Made by a program: the position numbers and the translations under genes. The notes beneath the pieces were generated by a model, which was not told the DNA's origin, searched no databases, and saw nothing but the letters and a program-made list of their open reading frames with translations. 64,000 nucleotides of DNA from Taenia hydatigena (Eukaryota > Platyhelminthes > Cestoda > Cyclophyllidea > Taeniidae). Shown here piece by piece: positions 1 to 10,200 of the stretch (the first letter of the stretch is position 1; each line of letters opens with the position of its first letter). The stretch covers positions 666 to 64,665 of the forward strand of contig JADWOT020001576.1 in NCBI GenBank assembly GCA_036345935.2, read 5' to 3'.

Positions 1-117
1 CTCGAGTGATAAGTTAAGATTGTTTCGGCAATTTGTAATTTGTTTGCTTTCTCACTACGAAGTGCTAACCATATTTATAAATCTTATTATGCATTATTTA
101 GCTCGTTTTCGTGCTAG

Positions 118-407
118 AATGGACACTGAAGAAGAAGAAGCTGTAGCAGTAATGAGTGCGAATCTCGTCTTTGTTATCACTTTACACATTTCTCAGGTAA
201 GATTGGATTGTGCTTAATGAGTTGTTGTTGTCCTTTTTCGTGTGGGCAGCGATGGAATCAATGTTCGTCCACATGTTGGATGGAAAAGTGCTGTTCTCCT
301 TTACCTGCTTCACCTGCGCTATTTCCATTACTATGATATGCGTGTTGTTGGCGCACATATGGATGGCGGAGGAGTGAATGCAGGACGAGGGTTGTTTGTT
401 GTGTTGA
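118..407 (+). pseudogene. Two-exon acidic/TM-type fragment, frame broken (left arm)
   Basis: A 79-base exon (118-196), flanked by TAG| and |GTAAG, encodes an acidic stretch (DTEEEE) followed by alanine/serine-rich sequence ending HISQ. A second exon begins at 250 after GTGGGCAG. The homologous region at 57887-58081 reads in frame into a hydrophobic segment; here a 2-base length difference puts the hydrophobic segment in another frame and the spliced frame stops soon after. I do not recognise the family. It may be a decayed copy, or the hydrophobic part may be read from an internal ATG at 252. Confidence 0.35.
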
Positions 408-947
408 TGTGATCATTGCTGTGAAACATGTTGTGTAGAGGGCCTAAATGATGGCTTAAGGGTAGGTTGCTCAGCTTTGACGGCATGAGTTGGTGTCTCT
501 GAGTGTGGTGGACGCAGTAGGGGTAGGAGCGGAGGAAGAAGTGGCTAGTGTGAAGCTTGGGCATCACCACACAGACTGTACTTTGTAGCAGTCTTAAGTG
601 TTTGCTTGTTGAGGTGCCTGTTTCTTTTTTCTCCTATTAGTAGTTATGTTTGTGTATGTTAGCTTTGCAGCGCTTTGGACCCCCGCACATTGGTCTTTCC
701 ATTGTTTGTTTTTTTCCTTTTTAGATGCCACAAACTTACCTTGGTTGTTGTGATGGTGAAGTAACATGTGATGAGTGTGTGGAATGGTAGGCAATGCAAG
801 ATGTTGGCGTGATTCGCGGTGGCGGTGGCGTCTCCGTCTGGATTGTGCGATGCGACTGTTAGCATGGACGACAGGGTCTACTACTGCTATTATGCCTCCG
901 TATGTTTGTCTTCGCGGGCATGGGTGGCTGGGTGAGTAAGTGGGTGG

Positions 948-1187
948 GTGGCGGAGAAGGAGGGGAAAGGCCAGGGAGCTCTGCCGTGGGTGTGTGAAAG
1001 AGTGAAGGAGACGTTCACTTACGACGACGACAACGACAACGAATGGAAGCGCTATGGGCCAGAGTTCGATGGTGGCAATTGCGGTATGTTTTGTTTCCGC
1101 AGGTACGGAAATGTTTTTTGCGGTGGGAGGGTGGAAGTTAATTTGTTACTGACTGTAAAGGTGATGAATGGTGGTGCATCATCTTAG
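948..1187 (+). other. Conserved open segment, possible exon
   Basis: An open stretch with a coding-like motif (NEWKRYGPEFDGGNCGMF) lies before an AG|GTACG site near 1102. The related segment at 58640-58760 keeps the motif as DEWKRYGPEPTGGNCGIL, and a copy is on the right arm at 33432-33635. Conservation of the motif hints at past coding. I cannot assign a family, and no continuous exon chain joins it to 118-407. It may be a remnant. Confidence 0.25.
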
Positions 1188-1834
1188 AGGAGGTAAGTAA
1201 GTGGGTAGATCTCCACTGTTGGATGTGTTGGGCGCGAACTATTGGGAGGAAGTGGGGGCGACTGTCGTGCTTCCCTACTACTATTGCGACTTGGCCTTAG
1301 GAGTGAGAATGGATGGAAAAGGAGGGGACGGGAGGGACCGTGTAGGGAGTATCTGGGGTAGAAAGCTGGGGTGGTTTCCGACCTCATCTGGACTAATTAC
1401 TATCGGGGTTGGGGCTGGGCTGAGGTTAGGATGGGATGTGGTTTGTACGCTGTGGCGTGTCACTTGGGTGGATTCGTGGTGGTCCCTCGTGTCGGCATGG
1501 GGATTGGGTGTTGTTTTTGAAGTTGTCAGTTTCCGTGTTTTCTGAAAAGGTAGAAAGTGTTGGAGGAAAAGATGGTAATGTATTTTGCAGCCTTAAAGCA
1601 CTAGCAGTAGTCAGTATTTGCGGTTGAACTAATTGGTGGGAAGGCTTAAACGCATTAAAGGGTGTGAATTTTAATATTACTAACTATGTTCACTGATGCG
1701 AAAGCCTAAGTTGGCATTAGAGGAGGCGGTCGGTGGCCACGTTTGAAAGACTGTCTCCTTCTCTTCAAAAGTCGTTGAAGAAGAAGTGTGGCGATTAGGT
1801 GTTGTTCAAAGCGATTGAGTGGGTCTTTCGCAGT

Positions 1835-1965
1835 AGTAAGGGACGATGTTTTAAAATGTGCATGTTTCATAGTCGTCGATGAAGACTGTTTCAGCGAGTG
1901 GTCTAGTGCATTCGAGGAAGCTGTGACTATGGCAGTGAAGGAAGCAAATTATCTAGCAGAAATGT
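1835..1965 (+). other. Possible terminal exon remnant
   Basis: After the acceptor-like TCTTTCGCAG the + strand is open for about 43 codons (motifs DEDCFSEWS and AVKEANYLAEM) and ends in TGA. The copy near 60095-60225 is also open and ends at the same stop. However, most differences between the copies change amino acids, which argues against purifying selection. A decayed or fast-evolving exon is possible; the function is unknown. Confidence 0.22.
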
Positions 1966-2452
1966 GAAAATGTGTCTGATATGGATCCACCCGAGTGTGT
2001 GACGAAGGTGGCTCTGATTAGAGCCAGTGCCTAAGTAATGCTGTAGCCTCGATTTTCAAAATTGGATTTCTTGTAGAAAAAGTGGCTAGAATAATGCAAA
2101 GGTGGTAGGATGGAAATGTCAGTCATGAAATAATATTTTGTGCTCGTGTATGCCGACTTACAAAGGGTAGTGGTGGGGACGTAGATTTGGATGGAATGAG
2201 CCTCCCTTTTGGGTGTTAGGCGGATGGGAGAGTGGAAGAGGATGGGGAAGTAGTGATTTGTTTGAAGTGATGGAAAAGGCGTCTTTTGCACTTGCAGCGA
2301 GCCAGGCGGTATGAATGTTTTACGGAGTGGCCTCGTGGACACATTGAGGTGAATGCTGGGACCAATTTTGCTTCCGTATCGGCCGGTGGTGTCATTGGTG
2401 GTGGTGGTGGTGGTGGCAGTAGTGCCGGCGATCGATCCTCCTTCAATGATCC

Positions 2453-2980
2453 ATGGCTTCAATGAGCAGTCTTAAGGCGCTGTTTACCGACTCACTCACT
2501 CACCCACCAACTCACCCGCCAGCCCAAGCTCTGCCTGATGTCGTCAAGGGCATAGGATGTTTGGAAGAGGTGGTTGGAAGTACCCTCCCGTGTGTGCAGG
2601 AAACCACACGTGAACTTGTTCCCCTTCCCTTCCCTCCCCTGCCCTGTCCTGCCTTGCCATGCCCTCCTGTTTTCCTCTCCCTTCTGCCGCCAACGCCGCT
2701 GCTGCTTCTGCTCCTTATGGTAATGTGAATACTTTAGCTATCTTTATTGCTGCTATCTTTGGTAATGCTCAACTATTGCTACTGTTGCAATCAGTAAAGG
2801 CGCCTCTCTTCCTTCGGAATATGCAAGATGTGTTGGATATTTAGGAGTAGGTTAGGGACACTACGCCGACTTTTAGTTATCATTTATTTACCCATTCCTG
2901 ATTTATTAATTCATTCCTGCCCGATTGTACACATTGAAGAAGTTGTGAAGAAGTTGACTGGGCATTTAGCACCCTGCGTC
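2453..2980 (+). other. Low-complexity, formerly coding-like stretch
   Basis: The segment contains an open frame with CLEEV..STLP..Q..TRELVPLP shared with 60702-60971 and the right arm (31855-32130). Comparing the copies codon by codon, nearly all substitutions are amino-acid changing. I therefore treat it as neutrally drifting repeat sequence, not a gene. C-rich low complexity (CCCTTCCCTTCCCTCCCC) follows, and a GGT-repeat run precedes it at about 2396-2416. Confidence 0.4.
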
Positions 2981-3596
2981 ATTGCTGGAGACATGGGCTG
3001 ACGCAGTTGAGCTCTTGTCTGATGGCACCAATGAAAATATTATCCATTGCTCCTTTGAGGTGGTGCATCAGGCATAAAACAGTTGTTTGTGCGTCTACTC
3101 TCCTCCACTCATTCTCCACCATTTGGTGTGAGTTGGTATCTCTGCAGGTGGTCACGTGTAAGAACTCTCGGTCGACGAACGGGGTCGCCAGTTCAATCAT
3201 GGAAGAGCAATTGCTGACCGGAAGTGCCCACAACAGCCTCTGGAAGTGCATCGAAATGGAGATCGGTTAAGCAAGCGTATTTGACGCAGTTGAAATCAGC
3301 GCCCTGAGGTAGTATCAACCGCAAAGATGGAGCCAGCTTACCACCACCACCGGGACCGTCTCTGAAAAGACAGCTGAGAAATGTCACTACATAAATGAAA
3401 TGAGTAGAACCTTGATTACAAGTTCATTATAACATGCATACATGAGAGTTCTTCCAGAATTCCAGACAATGGTCCTCCATAGCCTAGAATTTTATTGTTC
3501 TTATGTGACCATCTAACACTCGTTTTCTAATCAGTCGAGCTGCTGTGCAAAAAATAAAAATAACTATTCTTATGACAGGTCTATCATACAATTTTT

Positions 3597-3830
3597 CCAT
3601 TGGCTACCACTCAGCCAATCAGATGTTCCAGAAGTCTTTTCACGGTCAACAAGAAATCTGACCAATTAAAAGAAACGGAACATGTAATTAGACTTTTCCC
3701 GACATAAATCCGATGTTTGCTTGCAGCTATGCAGGCTGGTTTGTGGACATAAAAACCTCCTGGAACTCGTCACTTTCCATTGGCTATTGACCAGCGAATC
3801 AGATGACGTTTAGCCGAGAAGAGATTTACG
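3597..3830 (+). promoter_or_regulatory. Direct repeat with clustered CCAAT boxes
   Basis: A block of about 55 bases starting TTTCCATTGGCTA and containing CAGCCAATCAGATG (3597-3650) recurs about 178 bases downstream as TTTCCATTGGCTA...CAGCGAATCAGATG (3775-3830). Each carries an inverted and a direct CCAAT-type core, and both end in the same ACGGTC. CCAAT clusters are typical of eukaryotic promoters, but no transcript start or adjacent gene is evident. The cluster may be a promoter relic or part of a repeat. Its mirror image is at about 30756-30989. Confidence 0.4.
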
Positions 3831-4299
3831 GTCGCCTTAGGGGATACCTGGATCGGCATTTTGGGGTCTGCGTCAAATCATCTTAGTTCTAATCTCACAA
3901 CAAGTACATGATATCATTGTTGTAAGTCGACAGAGCAACCCAATTCATGGTAAATGAGATTTGGGAACGATTTTGTATCAAGTATTAAGTTACCTTGCTT
4001 CGCAAGGGATTGTCCTGACCACTGCCTATTCAATATCGAAACAAAAGCTAAGTTTGACAAGCGCAAAGCCACTTAAATAAACATTTTGCTATTCTTCTGC
4101 GACTTTTAATACGACTTTATTCGACATTACCCAAGCTAGCTTCTTTTGAGCAAATAGACGTAGTCCTCATGAGTTCTCCCCTGCCCCGTGGAGGTACATA
4201 CGTAATTGTGTAAATGAGACGCTGGAGCCAATGACAAATCATTGCGTTTCCACTTGTGAGGGTCATAGCACTCCTCAGAATGTGAAAATTTAAGCACCT

Positions 4300-4483
4300 T
4301 GCAATATCCCTAGACTCCCTTGAAGGCAAGAGAGGGCGCATTACTATGGCAGAATATGCATATTCAATAAACAGAGGGCACGGGGATGCTGGCATGTCCC
4401 AGAGGCCAGGCCACGTGACTAGGACAACATGGCCACCTGAGTCAGGGTACCGAAACCGGCAGTCAAACAAATAAGGTATTACA
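4300..4483 (-). mobile_element. Solo LTR, left arm
   Basis: A 184-base element bounded by TG...CA (TGCAATATCC...GTATTACA). It aligns along its length with the elements at 7011-7206, 21132-21318 and 55904-56088: shared blocks are the CCTTGAAGGCAA region, GAATATGCATATTC, and the GGCCAC..ACATGGCCACCT region. No internal retroelement sequence or second LTR is adjacent. No clean target duplication remains, so the insertion is old. The ORF overlapping it is incidental. Confidence 0.7.
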
Positions 4484-5025
4484 CACTCGTTCCTCAATGC
4501 GTGTGTGTGAACTGGAACACCCCATCAGGAACCGACGCCAGCATTGTTGCCTACTCCATTGCTAACACATTCGACACTGAAGTGTGGAAGCAGCCTTGTC
4601 TCCCTTTGATGACGAGTTTCACCTCTTATAATCTAAAGCCAAATCAAACCACTTCTGTCGCCGTTTGTGCACGCATTGATGGGAGAGATTCTGACGACAG
4701 AGAGCACCTTGGTGCCCCACACCTGCTTTGGAGCGCGATGAGTTCTCTATGCTCGATTTTACTGAAAGCTGAACCACCACTACTACCACTACTACTACTG
4801 CTTAGGACTAGCCATATCCACTAGAATCAATTCTGCAACGCTGCCCATGTATCGTAACCGCTGCTACTAATTAAGTTCGCAGACTCATTAGTAGTAGTAC
4901 TGCCTGGCACTGAATAAACTACTGCCGAGAGTTGGACAGACGCTCCTCAATGTGAGCAGTTACTAGTTAGCTGACGTGTAGAATTCGACACTAATTATTG
5001 CTATTATAATGGGGCAAATTTATGG

Positions 5026-5208
5026 TTGTATCAAATGGGGGAGGAGAAAGCGTCTGTCACGACTGGAAGAAGCCCCTCAAAGATCCGCAGACCTGCCCAG
5101 ACTTCTACTGCAGTAACCACGACTGGCGGTGACTCGACCTGCGCTGCTTTGGTCATTGTAACTCTACTAGCTTTCATGGCTGCTATGCTTTCGTGGCTTT
5201 TCCAGTAG
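5026..5208 (+). CDS. Short tail-anchored membrane protein candidate
   Basis: A 60-codon ORF with a polar Ser/Thr-rich N-terminal part (about residues 1-36, containing a KIRR cluster) and a C-terminal hydrophobic segment (about residues 38-60, ALVIVTLLAFMAAMLSWLF), ending one residue later. This resembles a single-pass, C-tail-anchored protein. The same ORF is intact in the right arm. There is no recognisable family, clear promoter or poly(A) signal. Arm identity is too high for codon-based tests, so the ORF may be fortuitous. Confidence 0.25.
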   Translation: MYQMGEEKASVTTGRSPSKIRRPAQTSTAVTTTGGDSTCAALVIVTLLAFMAAMLSWLFQ

Positions 5209-6578
5209 GTCCATACAACCAATCACCAAGCGCCTCAGCTGCTATGACTAGTGCAGCCCCCTGTTTGCGTTCATCAAAAGAGCTGTTTATTTTCTACTGC
5301 AGATTTTATTAAATACGAAAGATAGTTAGAATGACAATCATCCACCCATGCAGCGCTTTTAGTTCCACTAAAATGTGCAACTGCTGTAAACAATTGTTAA
5401 AGGGCAACGGACTAAAGATGTTAGAATTTGCATTCGTCTTCATCGACACTGGAAGGGGATTACCATTGTGAGGTGGGTAATCGGAACTCACTGAACTGCA
5501 ATGATGCTTATCTTTGGAGGGAATGAAAGACAACGCTGTGATGCTGGGTGCGCCCTCAAATCCTTAGTGAGAGACGCTAATGTTTCGAGCTACACACCTA
5601 GCAACAAACCATGCATTTGTCAGGTAGTTGCCTGATTGGTCAAAACATTATCACGCCTTACTGAAACCTCATCAAAGAATCTCACCAGTTTAGAACGTTG
5701 GCAATTTCTCAGTAACTACTCCTACCTGTAAGAATCCAGGTGGGAATATGGAATGGCGCCGCTGACTGCAACAGGTGACTTACTCGATTATGCGGTCCAG
5801 CTCATGCCTGATTGACCCACGATTTGGCACAAAGCAGTTGTCTTGTGCACCCCATATTTACTATCTTCTCTTTGCGGTAAATCCATAGCTCGTCTTCGAA
5901 TGTGCAAAAGAGCCCTTTGAAAGTGTTTGCTGGTAACTTCCACTGCCGGTTCCGTAGAGGTAGGTGGGACTGCCGACTGCTTTGGTTGGCCTAAATTTTT
6001 AACCAATAGCTTTAATGAAATTGACTAACCTCGTTTATTTCTTTGAGGACTTAAATTTTTGCAAGTGACCCATCGCTGCAACAGCACTCGCTCGCCACCT
6101 CAATGGACGACCACCATCATTGCGCATCGACCTCAGTAGAACTGGGCGAACCCCATCAGACCGGCAAATTTGGGTCTTTCACTACCATTAGCACGCTTTT
6201 ATGAGGACCTGGTCAAGTAATGAATAGGTTATGAACATCGCATAGCAGAGAGGAACAACGAGTTGAAGCCAACTCGAAGTACTGCGACAATTCAAGCATC
6301 TTCTGCTCTGTTACTGGGAAATCATCCAGTGCAATGGAAGCTGTGAATTATAATGTTACACTTAGCTGAAGTCACCTTTTAACAGTCTCATTCCAAATTG
6401 ATGGGTGAACTGCTTTCAGACAGACCAGAGTGCTCCGTTTTGTGCAATTTCTAGGTACAATGGCAGCGTTATGCCGACGCGTTCGAAAAGGTGTGCAATG
6501 AGTTCAGCGCTTGTCTCTCCCTTCTAGGCCTTCATCCCCTTGGAACAAAGAGAGATACCAGGTGGAGAAAATTTCCGT

Positions 6579-6765
6579 TGTTATTATGACAAAGAGCGTA
6601 GCGTGATGAGGTTCGTGCTCGTTTGACAGAGAACACTTCTCTCTCGAAGGTGAATAATGATGCTTTTGCACGAGAAAACCGCATCTACTGAATGCCTTTG
6701 GCCAAAGAGGACGAGTCGGCCTACCACACCTACATCAGCTAGGCCGACATACCAAAGCCTTCTAT
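6579..6765 (+). repeat. Diverged inner extension of the left arm
   Basis: Beyond 6578 similarity to the right arm continues to about 6765 (mirror 27832-28009). Here it is visibly lower, with substitutions and small indels, and then stops. This region must have escaped whatever keeps the outer arms alike. It contains no gene. Confidence 0.7.
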
Positions 6766-7010
6766 GTGAGCAGGATGGAGTGGGTGATAATGAGGCGAAC
6801 ATTAGTGGATTGGGTGAGTGGGTGGGTGTTAGAGGCGCCACTACTTTAAAATATTGATCAACGGTGTCAGTTCTAGTGAGAACTGATTGAGCAGGTTTGT
6901 CAGCGATCCAGCTCACCGACTTTGCGAAAAACATTCCGTAATATAGCAAGTTAATGGACATGCAAATTTCCAGAGGGCTCTTTCCACCTCACATCTCGCA
7001 TTGCCTATCC

Positions 7011-7206
7011 TGTAGCGTCCCGAGGCTTCCTCGAAGGCAAAAGAAGACAGAATGCTATAGCAGAATATACATATTTACATATATTCAACGAACTGAGGAA
7101 AATAGTTTGCTGGCATCGCCTGAAGGCCAGCCCACGCAGCTAGGGCAGTACGGCCACCTCTGTGACCTTGGCCGAAACCGGTATTTCCAACAAACAATGT
7201 ACTACA
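7011..7206 (-). mobile_element. Solo LTR
   Basis: A 196-base TG...CA element (TGTAGCGTCCCGAGG...GTACTACA), the same family as 55904-56088. Shared blocks include AAGGCAAAAGAAG, GCTGGCAT, CCAGCCCACGCAGCTAGGGCA and GGCCACCTCTGTGACCTTG. The flanks TATCC and TCTCC resemble a decayed target duplication. No internal element sequence is adjacent. Confidence 0.75.
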
Positions 7207-10200
7207 TCTCCTTTCAACATCGGCTACCATGTTATTCTAATGCCTCACACTCTGCATAAGATCGCCGAAATTGTGCAACGACAAACCGAACTAGAGTGAT
7301 TGGCCTGCCGTCGAATCAGCATAAACACAAAGCAGTGGCTAAACAATAGCGTGCCGTTGCGTAGCAATGACAAGGAGGCACTATCTCTCGTAGGCAACGA
7401 TTCGCAAGCGTAATCCCTCCCACACCGCAACATAACTGCTACGGTCCGGTAACGCATGCGAACAGGTCTGGTAATGGGTGAGTAGACTCATTCACAAAAT
7501 TGTTTCCACGCCATCCTTTCCACCCTGGCGTAAGTAGCCAGGATATGAGTTCATATCAGCGGGCCAATGCAAGATGTCAAATAATAATTGTGAGATCAAA
7601 TAATTCACTTTCAGCAGTACCGCATTTTAGTAGCAAAAGCAGCTCTAAGTATGCACATCACAATCTCAGTTAAATATTAATTTGGTGCTTAAAATATTTG
7701 GGCTAAGATATGTATTGTTGCATTTGCCATTATGCGTGGCATCGCTAACCCACTAATTCCACATCGCGAAATTTAATACACGCAAAAAATTGCATTGATT
7801 GTGCTTGTTAATGCGTTACTCTTATCACACAAATCATCCCTTGTTTTTAATTGTCGTTGCCATGACCACAATCGACGCTTCGCTCTAAGGTGACGACGCG
7901 GTGTTTTGAGTGACATTTCTGCTGGCTCAACGTCTCCTCCTGTGGTAATGGCGATTTCTCACATTGAATCATTGTTATGGACGGACAAAAGGGCTACCAA
8001 GTTCGTGTTTGTATTATTTGCTGTAGTGCTACAATTTGAAGCATTTTGTCTGATAAGTTTATTTTTACACGTCCCAATTATGATATTTGTTAATGTGGAT
8101 AGCTGCTGAAGATGGGTCGACCTTAACAAGTTTAGGTTGACTGGATGCAGTTGTCATGCAAACAACACCATCAATGCGAGTTGATGAGAAAGAGATGACG
8201 TTGCGAAGTTAGTTGCATCCTGGTCCACTGAGGCCAATGGCAGCTTCTGTTGGTGGCGTCTGCACGGTGTCACTTCTACTCCAACTGAGCACTGGTGATG
8301 CTCCCTCGGATCACCTTTTCTCGCTATCAGACGTACAAGGCGGCGTAATGATTGGCCAATTAGAGAGGGACTGAAGCTCATTGCCCTGCTCCAATTGAGC
8401 AATGCGAAGCTCACGTACGCAAGCAGAAATGCTGTGTAGACCATTTCTCTGTCCGACAGCGTCGCAATCAGATCGCCCAAAAATTAAATTGCGACGATGC
8501 GGCCAACAAATCAAATAAAGGGATTGAACTTGTGAAGAGTTGTCTTGTAAGATTGATTGGGATGATGAGAATGAGGTCGAGGTGGAGAAGGGAGGAGAAG
8601 GAGGAGTAATAGGTATAGTTATGTATTTATAAGTTTAAAGGTGTAAGGCTGCTAAGTTTCATCTGTTAAGTTGTTTGATTTTGTGATTTGTTTGTGCATG
8701 TGTGGTGTTTAGAGATTGCTTGGGATTTAAAGGTGCTGAGTGCATTATAGACGCGTAGGTGGAGGGATTCAGATCGTGGATTTAGCATGATCCGTGGCTC
8801 AAAGGTCACACTTCCCATTGTTTTAGCCTTCTCCTCATGTCTACCACCACAGGATGGTGAAGACTATATGGCATTCTAGTGGTTGCAGTGATGCTCAAGC
8901 CAGCTCTAGACTGGTGCCTACAGCAAGGCCTAACTAGTCTGTCGCCGTCGCGGTCTTCGGACAGCAACGCTGACAGGAGTCCACTGTCTGTGTGCTGTCT
9001 TTGCAAGCCGCTACTCGAAATGGCGCATGCCCCAATTTGTGTTCATTAAGACTGATTCCACTAACTCTTCCTCCTCTACTATGCCACGCTGATGTTCAGG
9101 CATCTTGGCAGAATGGAGCATGATGTAGTGCTCACGAGTCCTAATTACGCCCGTGGTGTAAAGATGGTGCAATGAGGTAGTGAATGAGCACATCCGAGTA
9201 TCTCAGTGAGTTCACTGGAGCGATTGATGCGACGGCGAACAGAATTCTCATCAATTGTAAACGACGTTTGCTCTATTAAGTAAACGGAAAAGTGCAAAAA
9301 TTGTTAGAAGAGATTAGGTTGAAATGGATGTACACGAAATTTTGTTGCCGCATATGAACAGTCTTTATCCGTTTACATCTGTCAATGTGTATCCACTCTA
9401 CAATTCACTTTGTAACACTTCGTGCATCTGACAGGAAATTTGTGACAGCAGACTAAACAGCCACATTACACTAATCTTCAATGCGTTTGCACCCAATTAA
9501 CTTCATATGAAGCCGTCGATATCACTTTGACTGCGACGTCTTCCCCCACCACCGATGCCGCTGCCAAACCCTATAGTATTGCACCATTCAACAGAGTAAT
9601 GCATGCAGGCTATACTTCACAATCGAACACAATGTAAAGGGATACAATTATGTGGGATAGGAACCAACTGTACGAAATAGCGCAAACGAGTGAACAAGAG
9701 TAGTGGAGGCGATTAAAAGAATTGCAGATGATTGAAATGTTACAAAGTGTGCCAGCGGCTCCGAGCGTTCCACATCCGTCACTTACCCATGTACTAACCC
9801 GGATTGGCGTAGCATAACCTCAGTGGTGTTCAAATCCACGGGCATCCACGCGAAGCAACCGCTGGCGTCTGCTAAGTGTTCACTACATACATTTCTTATC
9901 CTCAACTTCCCTTACCAGCTGTGCTACTCTTAGTAACTCATTGCGATTTCTTCCTGTTCGCTCCTGTCAGATTTTCAATAAAACGCATTTTGAGCACAAG
10001 AGGAAAAGTACCGCTTTTTACGACTACAAATATGTACCCCTAGACGTTAACATTACCCAAATTAGTGACAGAATTTTGCTTCCCATTGGTAAGTGAACCT
10101 GTGCGTTCAAGCAAAGTACATAAAATGAGGGGTGTTGTGTCTACACCTTCTTCTCAAGTAGCATTGCTGCTCATTGTCGGCCAACTTCTTTTCAACCGTC

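Larger units (their letters stand above)
1..6578 (+). repeat. Left arm of a large inverted repeat
   Basis: This arm is repeated in reverse orientation at 28010-34584. Base 1 pairs with about 34584 and base 6556 with about 28030. The match is near-identical by eye; for example the short ORFs at 5026-5208 and 5309-5533 recur unchanged on the opposite strand. It carries a decayed multi-exon region (1-2870), a solo LTR (4300-4483) and CCAAT direct repeats (3597-3830). Homology probably continues beyond the left edge, because the right arm runs on into related sequence outward. Near-identity suggests recent duplication, ongoing gene conversion, or an assembly palindrome; the sequence alone cannot separate these. 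Confidence 0.93.

Noticed and set aside
1201..1545. 114-codon Gly/Val/Trp-rich ORF (mirror at 33039-33383)
   Set aside because: Open in both arms only because the arms are near-identical. The diverged third copy (58.8-59.1 kb) does not keep the frame.
4117..4497. 126-codon minus-strand ORF
   Set aside because: It lies mostly across the solo LTR, and the related LTRs do not keep the frame.
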